Of a stretch of 58,878 bases of DNA, positions 8,036 through 17,433 are shown piece after piece. Position 1 is the stretch's first letter. The number at the start of each line of letters is the position of its first letter. The position numbers and the translations under genes are program-made. This DNA is from Gammaproteobacteria bacterium (lineage in GTDB: Bacteria > Pseudomonadota > Gammaproteobacteria > Natronospirales > REEB76): assembly GCA_027315405.1 (NCBI GenBank), contig DAHUYB010000062.1, positions 1 through 58,878 on the forward strand. Direction: 5' to 3'. Under the pieces are notes generated by a model. It ran no database searches. It saw only the letters and a list, made by a program, of their open reading frames with translations, and had not been told where the DNA came from.

Positions 8036-9367
8036 ATGACAAATATACCGGACTTGCGGGCTTTAACTGCGGCCGCAAACATGGGGCAGCCGCAGGCCCA
8101 GTACCGTCTGGGTGCGCTGTACTTTTCCCGGGGCGAGATGCCTGCGGCTCTCGATTGGCTAAGTCGCGCAGCGGAAAACAATGTAGCGGATGCCCAGAAT
8201 CTACTGGGCATCATCTATCTGAATGGCATCGGCATAGCATGCCATCCACACAAAGCGGTCGAACTGCTGCGCGCGGCCGCAGAGCTTGATCTCAAGGAAG
8301 CTCATTTCAATCTGGCGGGCTTGCTTTTTTGTGGGACCGGCATTGACAACGATGATACTGCGGCATGCCGGCATCTACTGCGGGCCGCGGAACTCCATCA
8401 TCGCCCTGCTTTGCGGGTGCTGGGCTATCTTTATGGCCTCGCCGGCGATGCGGCGTCACAAGCATTGGCAACACAGTGCCTGGCAACGGCGGCGTTGCTT
8501 GGAGATGCGCATGCGGAATATGCGCTTGGCATCTGTTATCTGGAGGGTGCAGGCGTCGGGACCAATGTTGATGAAGGCGCCTACTGGCTGATCCGCGCAG
8601 CCAATAAAAATTTGTATTGTGCCGGATTGCGTCTCAAGGCATTGATGGGGGAAATAGGGGAAACCCGCATACAGTCCATCATGCAACGGTATATATCAGA
8701 GACACGATCTCTGATCGCCAATGCCTCGGATTTACCTCAACCGGAAATTAAAATCCACACGCCACCATCATCAAACCAAAAATCCACGACGGTTTCAGAG
8801 TACCCGCAGACCTTTGAGGATAGGCTTTGTGACTATCTGATTAATCTTGCTGCACCGCAATTGGTGCCATCCGGCGTGGTGGATCCAAACACAGGTAAAT
8901 CACTCAAAACAAAATTGCGAACCAGCAGCTCAATGAATTTTCAGCTCTCCATGTACGACATGGCCGTGGGTTTTGCCTGCCGGCTGCTGGCGTCGCTGGC
9001 GGGCATGCAGGTAGTTCAGGCAGAGCCCATGTCGGTGCTGCGTTATCTGCCCGGCGAAGAATACAAACCACATTACGATCATTTTGCGGTGGACGAGCAG
9101 GGCACACCCAAGGTGCAGGATGCGAATGGACAACGGCTGGTGACGGTATTTGTGTATCTGAATGAAGTGGCGGAGGGCGGTGAGACGGATTTCCCGCGGC
9201 TGAGCGTCCGGGTACGATCCAGTAAGGGCAAGGCAGTTGCCTTTCTGAACTGCGACGCGGCCGGTAAGCCTGATCCGGATACCCTGCACGCCGGCTTGCC
9301 GGTGATTCGTGGCGAAAAATGGCTGGCTACCCTGTGGTTTCGTGAGCGGCCTTTTAACTGGAGCTAG
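8036..9367 (+). CDS. Sel1-repeat protein fused to a prolyl 4-hydroxylase domain
   Basis: 443 residues. The N-terminal half (about 1-220) is a run of Sel1-like alpha-helical repeats (for example MGQPQAQYRLGALYFSRGEM and DAHAEYALGICYLEGAGVG). The C-terminal domain is a canonical prolyl 4-hydroxylase: PHYDHF gives H346 and D348, VTVFVYLNEVAEGGETDFP is the core strand pair, DTLHAGLPV gives H418, and GEKWLATLWFRE gives K428 for 2-oxoglutarate. Bacterial members hydroxylate protein or peptide prolines; Sel1 repeats usually mediate protein contacts, so a protein substrate is plausible. No signal peptide. GAGGA lies about ten bases before the ATG. A weak hairpin with a T run follows at 9393-9412. Confidence 0.9.
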   Translation: MTNIPDLRALTAAANMGQPQAQYRLGALYFSRGEMPAALDWLSRAAENNVADAQNLLGIIYLNGIGIACHPHKAVELLRAAAELDLKEAHFNLAGLLFCGTGIDNDDTAACRHLLRAAELHHRPALRVLGYLYGLAGDAASQALATQCLATAALLGDAHAEYALGICYLEGAGVGTNVDEGAYWLIRAANKNLYCAGLRLKALMGEIGETRIQSIMQRYISETRSLIANASDLPQPEIKIHTPPSSNQKSTTVSEYPQTFEDRLCDYLINLAAPQLVPSGVVDPNTGKSLKTKLRTSSSMNFQLSMYDMAVGFACRLLASLAGMQVVQAEPMSVLRYLPGEEYKPHYDHFAVDEQGTPKVQDANGQRLVTVFVYLNEVAEGGETDFPRLSVRVRSSKGKAVAFLNCDAAGKPDPDTLHAGLPVIRGEKWLATLWFRERPFNWS

Positions 9368-9392
9368 CAGCCCGATGCACTTGAGGACGATC

Positions 9393-9412
9393 CAGCGATC
9401 GCCCGCTGTTTT
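9393..9412 (+). terminator. Possible weak terminator after the Sel1-P4H gene
   Basis: A 5-bp stem (CAGCG/CGCTG) with a six-base loop is followed by four T residues, between the stop codon at 9367 and sucA. The stem is short, so termination would be partial at best. Confidence 0.35.
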
Positions 9413-9564
9413 CCTCTCTCGGCCTGTTGGGCTACACTATACAACCGCGACCGGAGTTGGCATTTCCTGAAGAAGAAACTCGCAAGTCTCTTGAATTCAT
9501 TGATATTTATAGCGTATTTACCTACGGACCACTGACCGGTCTGCGGTCCTATTTTTTGGCGGGA

Positions 9565-12456
9565 ATGAGCAAATCTTATCAACACCGTTACCAGACGACA
9601 CCGTTTTCCGGCGGCAATGCCGCCTACATGGAAACGCTCTACGAGCATTTTCTGGAAAATCCGGGATCGGTGCCGGCTGAATGGGTGGATTATTTCCGTG
9701 GGCTCCAGGCGGCAATTGCCGGTCCCCAGGATGTCCCCCGCGGCCCGGTGGAAGCCGCCATGCTGGCTCGCGCTCAGGCACACCGTGCGACGGCGCAACC
9801 CGGCAACGGCGGCTTGCATCCCGAGGCCGCCCAGAAACAAGCCGCCGTCATCAAGCTGATCGAATCCTACCGGGGGCGCGGCTATCTGCGCGCTAATTTG
9901 GACCCCCTCGGCCTGTACGTGCCGCCGGCGGTGCCGGATCTGGACCTGGCGTTCCACGGTCTGAGCGCAGCCGACATGGATACGGTGTTCAGCACCGTAT
10001 CACTCAGCGGCCCCGATCGCATGCCGCTCAGGGATATCTGGTCATTGTTGCAGGCAAGCTATTGCGGGACCCTGGGGTTCGAGTTCATGCATGTTACCAA
10101 CGGCGAAGAGCGTCTCTGGGTCAAGGATCAAATTGAGACGACGTGTGCCAACGCGCAACTCAAGAATGACGAGAAGCTCAAGATACTGGATTCGTTGCTG
10201 GCCGCGGAAGGTATGGAAAAATACCTGCATACCCGCTATGTGGGGCAGAAACGGTTTTCCATCGAGGGCGGTGAGTCCCTGATCGCCATGCTGCACGATT
10301 TGGTGCGGCAGGCCAGCGGTCTCGGTGTGCACGAGGCGGTCATCGGCATGGCCCATCGCGGCCGGCTCAACGTGCTCATCAACCTGCTGGGCAAGTCGCC
10401 GCAAGAGCTATTCTCGGAATTCGAGGGTGTCTATGACCCTAAAACCGCGGAAGGTTCCGGGGATGTGAAGTATCACCTGGGCTTTTCCTCCGATGTGCAG
10501 ACGCCCCAAGGCAGCCTGCACGTGGCGCTGGCGTTTAACCCCTCGCATCTGGAGATCGTGAATCCGGTGGTGGTGGGTTCGGTGCGCGCCCGCCAGGACC
10601 GCCGCGGCGATCTCAACGGCCAGACCGTACTGCCGGTGCTGATCCATGGCGATGCGGCTTTGTCCGGCCAGGGCATCGGCATGGAAACCCTGCAGCTTTC
10701 CCAGGCGCGCGGTTTCCATACCGGCGGCACGATTCATATCGTCCTCAATAACCAGATCGGTTTTACCATCAGCAATCCACACGATGCGCGGTCCACGCCG
10801 TATTGCACCGATCTTGCCAAAATGCTGGAAGCGCCGGTATTCCACCTCAATGGCGACGATCCCGAGGCCGCGATTTTTGCCACGCGTGTGGCGTTGGAAT
10901 ACCGGCAGAAATTCCACAAGGATGTTTTCATTGATCTGGTGTGCTATCGCCGCCACGGTCACAATGAGGCCGATGAGCCCGCGGCCACGCAGCCCATCAT
11001 GTATCAGAAGATCCGGGGTCACCCCACCACGCTGGCTTTGTACGCGCAAGCACTGAAACAAAAGAACCTGGTCAGCGACTCTGCCATGACCTCTATGGCT
11101 GAGGAATATCGCAAACAGCTGGATAGCGGCAAGCCGGTGGCCCCCGGCATCAGAGCCCATGTGCCCAACCAGTACACCGTGGACTGGAGCCGCTACCAGC
11201 AACACCACTGGCACGAGAGCGTGAATACCCGCCTGCCTGCGGAGCAGTTGCAGCTCCTGACGGACGCCATTAACCGCGTGCCGCAGAACGTTCCGTTACA
11301 TCCCACGGTGGCGCGGATTTATGATGCACGCCGCAAGATGGCGGCGGGCGTCATACCCATGGACTGGGGTTTTGCGGAGCTGCTTGCCTACGCGAGTCTG
11401 GTGACCGCGGGCTACCCGGTGCGTCTCACCGGCCAGGACACCGGCCGTGGCACCTTCTTCCACCGGCATGCGGTGCTGCACAACCAGAAAGACGGCAGCA
11501 CCTATGTGCCCCTGGAGCATGTTGCCAAGGATCAGAAGCCTTTTACGGTGGTGGATTCGTTGCTCTCGGAAGAGGGTGTAATGGGTTTTGAATACGGTTA
11601 CAGTACCGCCGAACCCGACGCCTTGGTGATATGGGAAGCCCAGTACGGCGATTTCGCCAATGGTGCACAGGTGGTGATTGACCAGTTCATTTCCGCCGGC
11701 GAAGCCAAATGGAGCCGGCTCTGCGGGTTGGTGCTGTTTCTACCTCACGGTTATGAGGGCGCCGGCCCCGAGCATTCCTCGGCGCGTCTCGAACGCTACC
11801 TGCAATTGTGCGCGGAACATAATATGCAGGTGTGCGTGCCGTCCACGCCGGCGCAGCTTTTCCATATGCTGCGCCGCCAGGTGATGCGGCCGTACCGCAA
11901 GCCGCTGGTGGTGATGTCGCCCAAGAGCCTGCTGCGCCACAAACTCTCGGTGTCCAGCCTCAGCGATCTCACCCATGGCCGTTTCCACGTGGTGATTCCG
12001 GAAATTGACCAGCTGCGTGCCACCAAGATCAGCCGTGTGGTGTTTTGCTCCGGCAAGGTATATTACGACCTGCTGGAAGCGCGGCGTGCCGATAAAAAAA
12101 TAGATGACATCGCCATCGTGCGCATCGAGCAGTTGTACCCATTCCCGCATGAAGAATATGCGGAAATCATCAAACTCTACGTCAATGCCCACGATATCGT
12201 GTGGTGCCAGGAAGAACCACAGAACCAGGGTGCCTGGTACGAGATTCGGCACCGTCTGCAGGATCCACTTTCGGCACACCACCGCCTGCGCTATGTGGGC
12301 CGTGCGGCTTCCGCATCACCGGCCGCGGGTTATGCGCAATTGCACAAGCAGCAGCAAAGTGCATTGATACAGGAAGCCCTGAGTAAGAGCGCCCTGACGG
12401 CGCCGGCGGCCGTCCATGAAAATATCAAGACCAAAAGCATTTCGGAGAAGGCATGA
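9565..12456 (+). CDS. sucA: 2-oxoglutarate dehydrogenase E1 component
   Basis: Thiamine-diphosphate-dependent E1 subunit that decarboxylates 2-oxoglutarate in the TCA cycle and reductively succinylates the lipoyl group of SucB. The N-terminal [17 protein letters not shown] segment is the E2-binding motif of OGDH E1. The ThDP/Mg site is visible in [20 protein letters not shown], and [17 protein letters not shown] and the C-terminal [11 protein letters not shown] are family landmarks. The ATG at 9565 (MSKSYQHRY) gives 963 residues, close to the usual 930-950; a TTG at 9427 would add 46 residues without family likeness. The stop overlaps the sucB start (ATGA). The usual sdh genes are not upstream here; the accessory oxygenase cluster is. 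Confidence 0.97.
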   Translation: MSKSYQHRYQTTPFSGGNAAYMETLYEHFLENPGSVPAEWVDYFRGLQAAIAGPQDVPRGPVEAAMLARAQAHRATAQPGNGGLHPEAAQKQAAVIKLIESYRGRGYLRANLDPLGLYVPPAVPDLDLAFHGLSAADMDTVFSTVSLSGPDRMPLRDIWSLLQASYCGTLGFEFMHVTNGEERLWVKDQIETTCANAQLKNDEKLKILDSLLAAEGMEKYLHTRYVGQKRFSIEGGESLIAMLHDLVRQASGLGVHEAVIGMAHRGRLNVLINLLGKSPQELFSEFEGVYDPKTAEGSGDVKYHLGFSSDVQTPQGSLHVALAFNPSHLEIVNPVVVGSVRARQDRRGDLNGQTVLPVLIHGDAALSGQGIGMETLQLSQARGFHTGGTIHIVLNNQIGFTISNPHDARSTPYCTDLAKMLEAPVFHLNGDDPEAAIFATRVALEYRQKFHKDVFIDLVCYRRHGHNEADEPAATQPIMYQKIRGHPTTLALYAQALKQKNLVSDSAMTSMAEEYRKQLDSGKPVAPGIRAHVPNQYTVDWSRYQQHHWHESVNTRLPAEQLQLLTDAINRVPQNVPLHPTVARIYDARRKMAAGVIPMDWGFAELLAYASLVTAGYPVRLTGQDTGRGTFFHRHAVLHNQKDGSTYVPLEHVAKDQKPFTVVDSLLSEEGVMGFEYGYSTAEPDALVIWEAQYGDFANGAQVVIDQFISAGEAKWSRLCGLVLFLPHGYEGAGPEHSSARLERYLQLCAEHNMQVCVPSTPAQLFHMLRRQVMRPYRKPLVVMSPKSLLRHKLSVSSLSDLTHGRFHVVIPEIDQLRATKISRVVFCSGKVYYDLLEARRADKKIDDIAIVRIEQLYPFPHEEYAEIIKLYVNAHDIVWCQEEPQNQGAWYEIRHRLQDPLSAHHRLRYVGRAASASPAAGYAQLHKQQQSALIQEALSKSALTAPAAVHENIKTKSISEKA

Positions 12457-13709
12457 GCATCGAAATCAAGGTTCCGCAATTACCTGAATCCATCCAGGAC
12501 GCCACGCTGGTCAGCTGGCACAAGCAAGCGGGCGAGGCCGTAAAACGCGATGAGAACCTGGTGGACATCGAAACCGACAAGGTGGTGTTGGAGTGCCCGG
12601 CACCCGCCGACGGTGTGCTCAAGGAAATCCGCATTCAGGGCGGCACCACCGTCACCGCCGGCCAGGTGATCGCTATCCTGGAACCGGGCGCGACGGCCGC
12701 CAGCAGCAAACCCGCGGCAGCGACACCCTCTCAAGCGGTTTCCGCTCCGCCAAAGACGGCGTCGGATGCCGCCGCCCCGGCAAGCAGCGATAGGCTCCTC
12801 AGCCCTTCGGTACGCCGGCTGGTGGAGGAACATCAGTTGGATCCCGCAAAAATCCAAGGCAGCGGTCTCGACGGCCGTCTCACCAAAGGTGATGTGCTGG
12901 AATATATCAACCAAGGTGCCAAACCGGCAGCGACCACCGACTCAGGCGTACAAATTGCTGCGCCAATTGCAAAAACCGCGGCACCTATACCCCGGGTAGT
13001 TAGCGGCAGTCGTGAAGACCGGCGCGTGCCCATGACCCGCATGCGCGCGCGCATCGCCCAGCGTCTGAGCGAGTCCCAGGCAAATACCGTGATGCTCACT
13101 TCCTTCAACGAAGTGGATTTAAGCAAGGTGATCGAGTTGCGCGGCCGTTATAAGGACAAGTTCGAGAAAGAGCAAGGCGTGAAGCTGGGATTCATGTCAT
13201 TCTTCGTGAAAGCGGTAGTGGAAGCGCTGAAGAAGTACCCGGTGGTGAATGCCTCGTCCGAAGGCAACGACATCATCTATCACGACTACTGGGACATCAG
13301 CGTGGCGGTATCCACGCCGCGCGGCTTGGTAACGCCGGTGCTGCGCGATGCCGACCAGATGAGCTTCGCCGAGATCGAAAAAACTTTGGCAGACATGGCC
13401 GTGCGTGCCCGTGACGGCAAGATATCCCTGGAAGAGCTTACCGGCGGCACCTTTACCATCACCAACGGTGGGGTGTTTGGTTCCTTGTTTTCGACACCCA
13501 TCATCAACCCTCCTCAGAGCGGTATTCTTGGCATGCACACTATCAAGGAACGCGCCATCGTGGTGGATGGCCAGGTAGTGGCGCGGCCCATGATGTATAT
13601 CGCCATCACTTATGATCATCGCATTGTGGACGGCCGCGAGGCGGTGCTGTTTCTGGTCTCGATCAAGGAACAGTTGGAAGACCCGGCGCGACTGCTGTTA
13701 CAAATCTGA
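12453..13709 (+). CDS. sucB: Dihydrolipoyllysine succinyltransferase (OGDH E2)
   Basis: Core E2 subunit of 418 residues. Residues 1-76 form a lipoyl domain with the modified lysine in [10 protein letters not shown]; an Ala/Pro/Thr-rich linker follows; residues about 112-150 are the E3-binding domain ([20 protein letters not shown]); the C-terminal acyltransferase domain carries the catalytic HRIVDG motif. It transfers the succinyl group to CoA. It overlaps sucA by four bases, which implies translational coupling. A 125-bp gap with a repeat-like element separates it from lpd. Confidence 0.97.
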   Translation: MSIEIKVPQLPESIQDATLVSWHKQAGEAVKRDENLVDIETDKVVLECPAPADGVLKEIRIQGGTTVTAGQVIAILEPGATAASSKPAAATPSQAVSAPPKTASDAAAPASSDRLLSPSVRRLVEEHQLDPAKIQGSGLDGRLTKGDVLEYINQGAKPAATTDSGVQIAAPIAKTAAPIPRVVSGSREDRRVPMTRMRARIAQRLSESQANTVMLTSFNEVDLSKVIELRGRYKDKFEKEQGVKLGFMSFFVKAVVEALKKYPVVNASSEGNDIIYHDYWDISVAVSTPRGLVTPVLRDADQMSFAEIEKTLADMAVRARDGKISLEELTGGTFTITNGGVFGSLFSTPIINPPQSGILGMHTIKERAIVVDGQVVARPMMYIAITYDHRIVDGREAVLFLVSIKEQLEDPARLLLQI

Positions 13710-13715
13710 TTTTTA

Positions 13716-13815
13716 CCCCATGTCTCCTCTCCCCCTTGAGGAAGACGACTACAGGAATGTAGGAGGTAGGGCAACGCAGGGAGCAGTTGCCGAGGGAAGA
13801 GTGAGGGGTGGGTTT
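13716..13815. repeat. Hairpin-rich REP-like intergenic element between sucB and lpd
   Basis: The sucB-lpd gap holds several nested dyads: CTACA/TGTAG at 13749-13762 around GGAA, and GGCAAC/GTTGCC at 13770-13791. They are flanked by a C-rich arm (CTCTCCCCCTTGAGG) and a G-rich arm (GAGGGAAGAGTGAGGGG). This pyrimidine-arm/purine-arm layout is that of dispersed extragenic palindromic repeats in many Pseudomonadota. Only this copy was noticed in the window, so membership of a repeat family is inference. It could stabilise sucAB mRNA or attenuate lpd transcription. Confidence 0.5.
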
Positions 13816-13834
13816 TCTCGCAAGGAAATTGAAC

Positions 13835-15268
13835 ATGAGCCAATCTTTCGATGTTGTCGTCATCGGCGCCGGCCCGGCCGGCTATGTATGCGCCATCCGC
13901 GCCGCCCAGAACGGTCTCAAGACCGCCTGCGTGGATAACTGGAAAAACCCGGATGGCAAGCATGCCTTCGGCGGTACTTGCCTGAACGCCGGTTGCATTC
14001 CCTCCAAGGCACTGTTGGAATCCTCGGAAATGTTCCGTAAAACGCAGCATGAATTTGCCGCCCATGGCATCAAAGTCGGCAATGCGCAGATGGATATATC
14101 GGTCATGCAGGCGCGCAAGTCCAAGATTGTCAGCAGTCTCACCGGGGGCATCGCCGCGCTGTTCAAGTCCAACAACGTCACCGGCATCCGCGGCACGGCG
14201 CGCCTGCTTAAGAACGGTAGCGTGGAAGTGACGAATTTCGACGATCCGAAAAAGAAGGATATCCTCGAGGCCAAGCACATCGTGCTGGCGCCCGGTTCCG
14301 AGCCGGTGGAATTGAAAATCGCACCCTTCGATCGTGAGCAAGTGGTGGATTCCTGGGGCGCGCTGGAATTCGCGACCACCCCCAAGCGCCTGGGAGTCGT
14401 CGGCGGGGGCGTCATCGGCCTGGAATTGGGCAGTGTCTGGCAGCGGCTCGGTTCCCAGGTGACCATTCTTGAAGCCATGGATAATTTTCTGTTCATGGCG
14501 GATCAGCAAATCGCCCAGACCGCGGCCAGGGAATTCAAGAAACAGCAGCTGGATATCCGTTTGGGCGCAAAAGTAACCGGCGTGGACAAGAGCAAATCCG
14601 GCATCACCGTGCATTACGAGGACAAGGACGGCAAGCGCGACATCGAAGTGGATAAACTGATCGTGGCCGTGGGCCGCCGCCCGGCTATTCAAAACCTGCT
14701 GGAGGACGGCAGCGGCGTGAAGCTGGATCAGCGCGGATTTATCCAGGTGGACGAGGAATGCCATACCGGCGTCAAGAATATATGGGCTGTCGGTGATTGC
14801 GTGCGCGGACCAATGCTGGCGCACAAGGGTTCGGAAGAAGGCGTCATGGTAGCGGATTTGATGGCCGGCAAAGTTGCGGAGATGAATTACGATGTGATCC
14901 CCTCGATTATTTATACTTGGCCGGAGATCGCCTGGGTAGGTAAGACCGAGGAGGAACTTAAGAAACAGGGTGTCAAGTACAAAACGGGCAGTTTCCCGTT
15001 CACCGCCAACGGCCGTGCCAAGGCCATGGAAGCGGCCGCCGGCATGGTGAAGATACTCGCGCAGGCGGATACCGATGAAATACTCGGCGTGCATATTTTC
15101 GGACCCCTAGCTTCGGAAATGATCGCTGAAGCGGTTATTGCCATGGAATTTCGCGCTAGCGCTGAGGACATTCAGCGCACCATCCACGCCCATCCGACGC
15201 TTTCTGAGGCGATGCACGAAGCCTCGCTGGCGGTGGACAAGCGCACCATCCATGCCATTAACCGATGA
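13835..15268 (+). CDS. lpd: Dihydrolipoyl dehydrogenase (E3)
   Basis: FAD flavoprotein that reoxidises dihydrolipoyl groups of OGDH using NAD+. The N-terminal Rossmann motif VVIGAGPAGYVCAIRAA binds FAD; the redox disulfide lies in GGTCLNAGCIPSKALL; the NAD motif is GVVGGGVIGLELG; the C-terminal HAHPTLSEAMHEA holds the catalytic His-Glu pair. The ATG at 13835, preceded by AAGGAA, gives the usual 477 residues; the GTG at 13808 lies inside the intergenic repeat. It closes the sucAB-lpd operon and is followed by a terminator at 15293-15318. Confidence 0.97.
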   Translation: MSQSFDVVVIGAGPAGYVCAIRAAQNGLKTACVDNWKNPDGKHAFGGTCLNAGCIPSKALLESSEMFRKTQHEFAAHGIKVGNAQMDISVMQARKSKIVSSLTGGIAALFKSNNVTGIRGTARLLKNGSVEVTNFDDPKKKDILEAKHIVLAPGSEPVELKIAPFDREQVVDSWGALEFATTPKRLGVVGGGVIGLELGSVWQRLGSQVTILEAMDNFLFMADQQIAQTAAREFKKQQLDIRLGAKVTGVDKSKSGITVHYEDKDGKRDIEVDKLIVAVGRRPAIQNLLEDGSGVKLDQRGFIQVDEECHTGVKNIWAVGDCVRGPMLAHKGSEEGVMVADLMAGKVAEMNYDVIPSIIYTWPEIAWVGKTEEELKKQGVKYKTGSFPFTANGRAKAMEAAAGMVKILAQADTDEILGVHIFGPLASEMIAEAVIAMEFRASAEDIQRTIHAHPTLSEAMHEASLAVDKRTIHAINR

Positions 15269-15292
15269 TCATGGGCATTGCATAAGCCACGG

Positions 15293-15318
15293 AAGGCGCC
15301 TACAGGCGCCTTTCTTTT
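15293..15318 (+). terminator. Rho-independent terminator of sucAB-lpd
   Basis: AAGGCGCC at 15293-15300 pairs perfectly with GGCGCCTT at 15305-15312 around a TACA loop and is followed by a T-rich tract (TTTCTTTT, which includes the stem's last bases), 24 bases after the lpd stop codon. Confidence 0.88.
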
Positions 15319-15359
15319 GCTTGCCTGGCTTTGAAGGCGGTGAGAGGATTGCCCTCGAT

Positions 15360-16412
15360 ATGCATCAGCGTCTCGCCATAATCCTGAGTCTATTGCTGCC
15401 CTGGCCGATCATGGTTTGGTGCGCGGTGCCGCCCCATGCCGTGGTGTTCATCTACCACCGATTCGGCGATGACCGCTATCCCTCCACCAACATCCGTCTG
15501 AATCAGTTCGATGCGCAGTTAAACTGGCTGGCCAAGAACCATTACCAAATCTGGCCGCTGCCAAAGATCGTGGATTATCTGCAAGCGGATAAACCGATCC
15601 CTGATCATGTGGTGGCCATCACTCTCGATGATGCCTTCCAGTCGGCCTACGAGAACGCCTATCCGCGGCTCAAAGCCCGGGGCTGGCCGTTCACCGTGTT
15701 CGTGAGCACTGCGGCGGTGGACCAGCACCTGCCGGATTACATGAGCTGGGATGAGCTGCGGGAAATGGCAAAGCACGGCGCGACCTTCGGCGATCATACG
15801 GTGGACCATGGACATCTGCCGTTCAGGTCGAAGGGAGAAACGGATTTGGCCTGGGGGGATCGTGTGCGGCGTGACATCCTTCAGGCCCAGGGGCGCTTGC
15901 AGGCGGAACTTGGTCCAGGCGTCAACGCCTCGCCGAAGCTTTTCGCGTACCCGTACGGTGAATACGACCGGGATCTGGCGGAACTGGTGAATGGCCTGGG
16001 TTTCGTGGCTTTCGGCATGGAGGCAGGCGCTTTAGGCGAGCCGCTGGATCCGCGTGCCTTGCCGCGTTTTCCTATCGAGGAGCACTACGGCGACTTGGCA
16101 AGTTTCATCTTAAAGGCGCAAAGCTTGCCGCTGCCCATCAAACAGCTTGCGCCCTGGAATCCAGTGATCACCCATAACAATCCGCCACGGCTGACGGTGA
16201 CGCTGGTACCCGATACCGTACCGCCGGATGCCCTGCACTGTTATCTGAACGGCCCGCCCATGACCATTCATTGGCTGGATACGGCCAAGACACGCTTCGC
16301 CCTGCAGGCGGACCAGGCGCTGGATGCGGATCTCAGTCGTTACAACTGCACTGCACTGGTGAATGGCCGCTATTACTGGTACAGCCACATGTGGTTGTTG
16401 CCGCCTGCCTGA
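15360..16412 (+). CDS. Secreted polysaccharide deacetylase family protein
   Basis: 350 residues with an N-terminal signal peptide (LAIILSLLLPWPIMVWCAV). The NodB-homology domain starts at VVFIYHRFGDDRYPS; VAITLDDAFQSAYENAY holds the catalytic Asp pair, TFGDHTVDHGHL the two metal His, and LFAYPYGEYDRDLAELV the third motif. Members remove N- or O-acetyl groups from exported or cell-wall polysaccharides. The last 100 residues form a predicted beta-rich domain of unknown role. The ATG at 15360 was chosen because upstream in-frame codons run into the terminator and lpd. It stands alone between the lpd terminator and an opposing gene, with no exopolysaccharide genes next to it. Confidence 0.85.
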   Translation: MHQRLAIILSLLLPWPIMVWCAVPPHAVVFIYHRFGDDRYPSTNIRLNQFDAQLNWLAKNHYQIWPLPKIVDYLQADKPIPDHVVAITLDDAFQSAYENAYPRLKARGWPFTVFVSTAAVDQHLPDYMSWDELREMAKHGATFGDHTVDHGHLPFRSKGETDLAWGDRVRRDILQAQGRLQAELGPGVNASPKLFAYPYGEYDRDLAELVNGLGFVAFGMEAGALGEPLDPRALPRFPIEEHYGDLASFILKAQSLPLPIKQLAPWNPVITHNNPPRLTVTLVPDTVPPDALHCYLNGPPMTIHWLDTAKTRFALQADQALDADLSRYNCTALVNGRYYWYSHMWLLPPA

Positions 16413-16551
16413 GGAATCGTCCATTTTGTCTGACAAGTCGCCAACTACTTGAATGCATTGATCTTCGGATGTCTGCGGGAGGAGACGATGGCACGGAGGG
16501 ATATGGGGGCTTGCGATTTAACTATTGTTGTTGCGCAATTGCCAGGCGCGG

Positions 16552-17433
16552 TTATTCCCCAAGATTAGCCAACGACAAATTTGAGAGTTTGCTCAATTCA
16601 TTACTGCGGATCATGGCGCGGATGTTGTCAATGTAAAGATCACCGGTGATTGAATAGCGGTTCAGCGCGCCGGCTAGTTGCAGGGCGTCCAGTGATTTAC
16701 CGCTGGCGCGCATCTGTGCGCGTAACGAGCGGAAGTCCACATAGGCAAATCCGATATTGATGTTGCGTAGGTAAGCGCGCACCGAGGCCTGCACATCCGG
16801 ATAAACACGCACCAAATGGTTGGCGTCGCCGGGACGATTGACTGGCACGCTGCCCTGGTCCACATCCCAAGTCCAGATGCCGAACAGGTTGTTGCCCTCG
16901 AGGGCGAAGCGTGACGTCCCCCAACCACTTTCCTGGGCTGCCTGGGCCAGTACCAGTGCCACCGGTACGGTGTCCACCCGGTTGAGCAGAATTTCGCGCA
17001 CTTTTGGATCGTTGAGATCGCCCTCGACCCGATATTGGATGGCAATGGCGAGCATTTCCTGCCCGGCGTCGGATTGAGGATCAATGACGCCACGACCGAA
17101 TTGCTGCAATACAAATACCCGCTGGCGCCAGATACGCAGATTCTCTGCCAGCACGATGGGTAACAGCGCACGGAAAAATACGGTTTTCTTTTCCTGCTTG
17201 CCGAGGGTATCGAGTCCATAGGGAAGGGTTTCAATGGCATAGGGCGGCACCGTGTCCTGAGGAGGCCATGAATAATCCTGACTGGAGAAGATGTTTTCCA
17301 AGGCCGCAGCGGATGGTGGCTTGATGGGTATCAGTTCGACCTCGGCATTCAGCGGCACCGGGGCGGTTGGCGCACGCCGCTGGTGCCAGACAATCAGTCC
17401 CGCCACCAGGAAGGGAATCACTGAGAGCAGCAT
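16552..17433 (-). CDS. Membrane-anchored glucosaminidase-domain protein (Bax-like)
   Basis: 293 residues. The N-terminal membrane segment (MLLSVIPFLVAGLIVW) anchors a periplasmic domain. The core region VPVALVLAQAAQESGWGTS with GNNLFGIWTW is the Bax/FlgJ-type glucosaminidase fold with the catalytic Glu in AQESGWG. Such enzymes cleave peptidoglycan glycan strands. The ATG at 17433 begins inside the hydrophobic helix, and the frame stays open for a further 46 codons upstream (to a stop at 17572-17574) without any ATG, GTG or TTG. That upstream stretch reads like a short polar cytoplasmic tail (NEEQVIRGQPSNQPQHSF), so the true start is uncertain. Confidence 0.82.
   Translation of the reverse strand: MLLSVIPFLVAGLIVWHQRRAPTAPVPLNAEVELIPIKPPSAAALENIFSSQDYSWPPQDTVPPYAIETLPYGLDTLGKQEKKTVFFRALLPIVLAENLRIWRQRVFVLQQFGRGVIDPQSDAGQEMLAIAIQYRVEGDLNDPKVREILLNRVDTVPVALVLAQAAQESGWGTSRFALEGNNLFGIWTWDVDQGSVPVNRPGDANHLVRVYPDVQASVRAYLRNINIGFAYVDFRSLRAQMRASGKSLDALQLAGALNRYSITGDLYIDNIRAMIRSNELSKLSNLSLANLGE

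Noticed and set aside
13616-15094. 492-codon minus-strand frame opposite lpd
   Set aside because: The plus-strand lpd is unambiguous. The antisense frame is His/Gly-rich with no family match, a typical product of high-GC codon bias.
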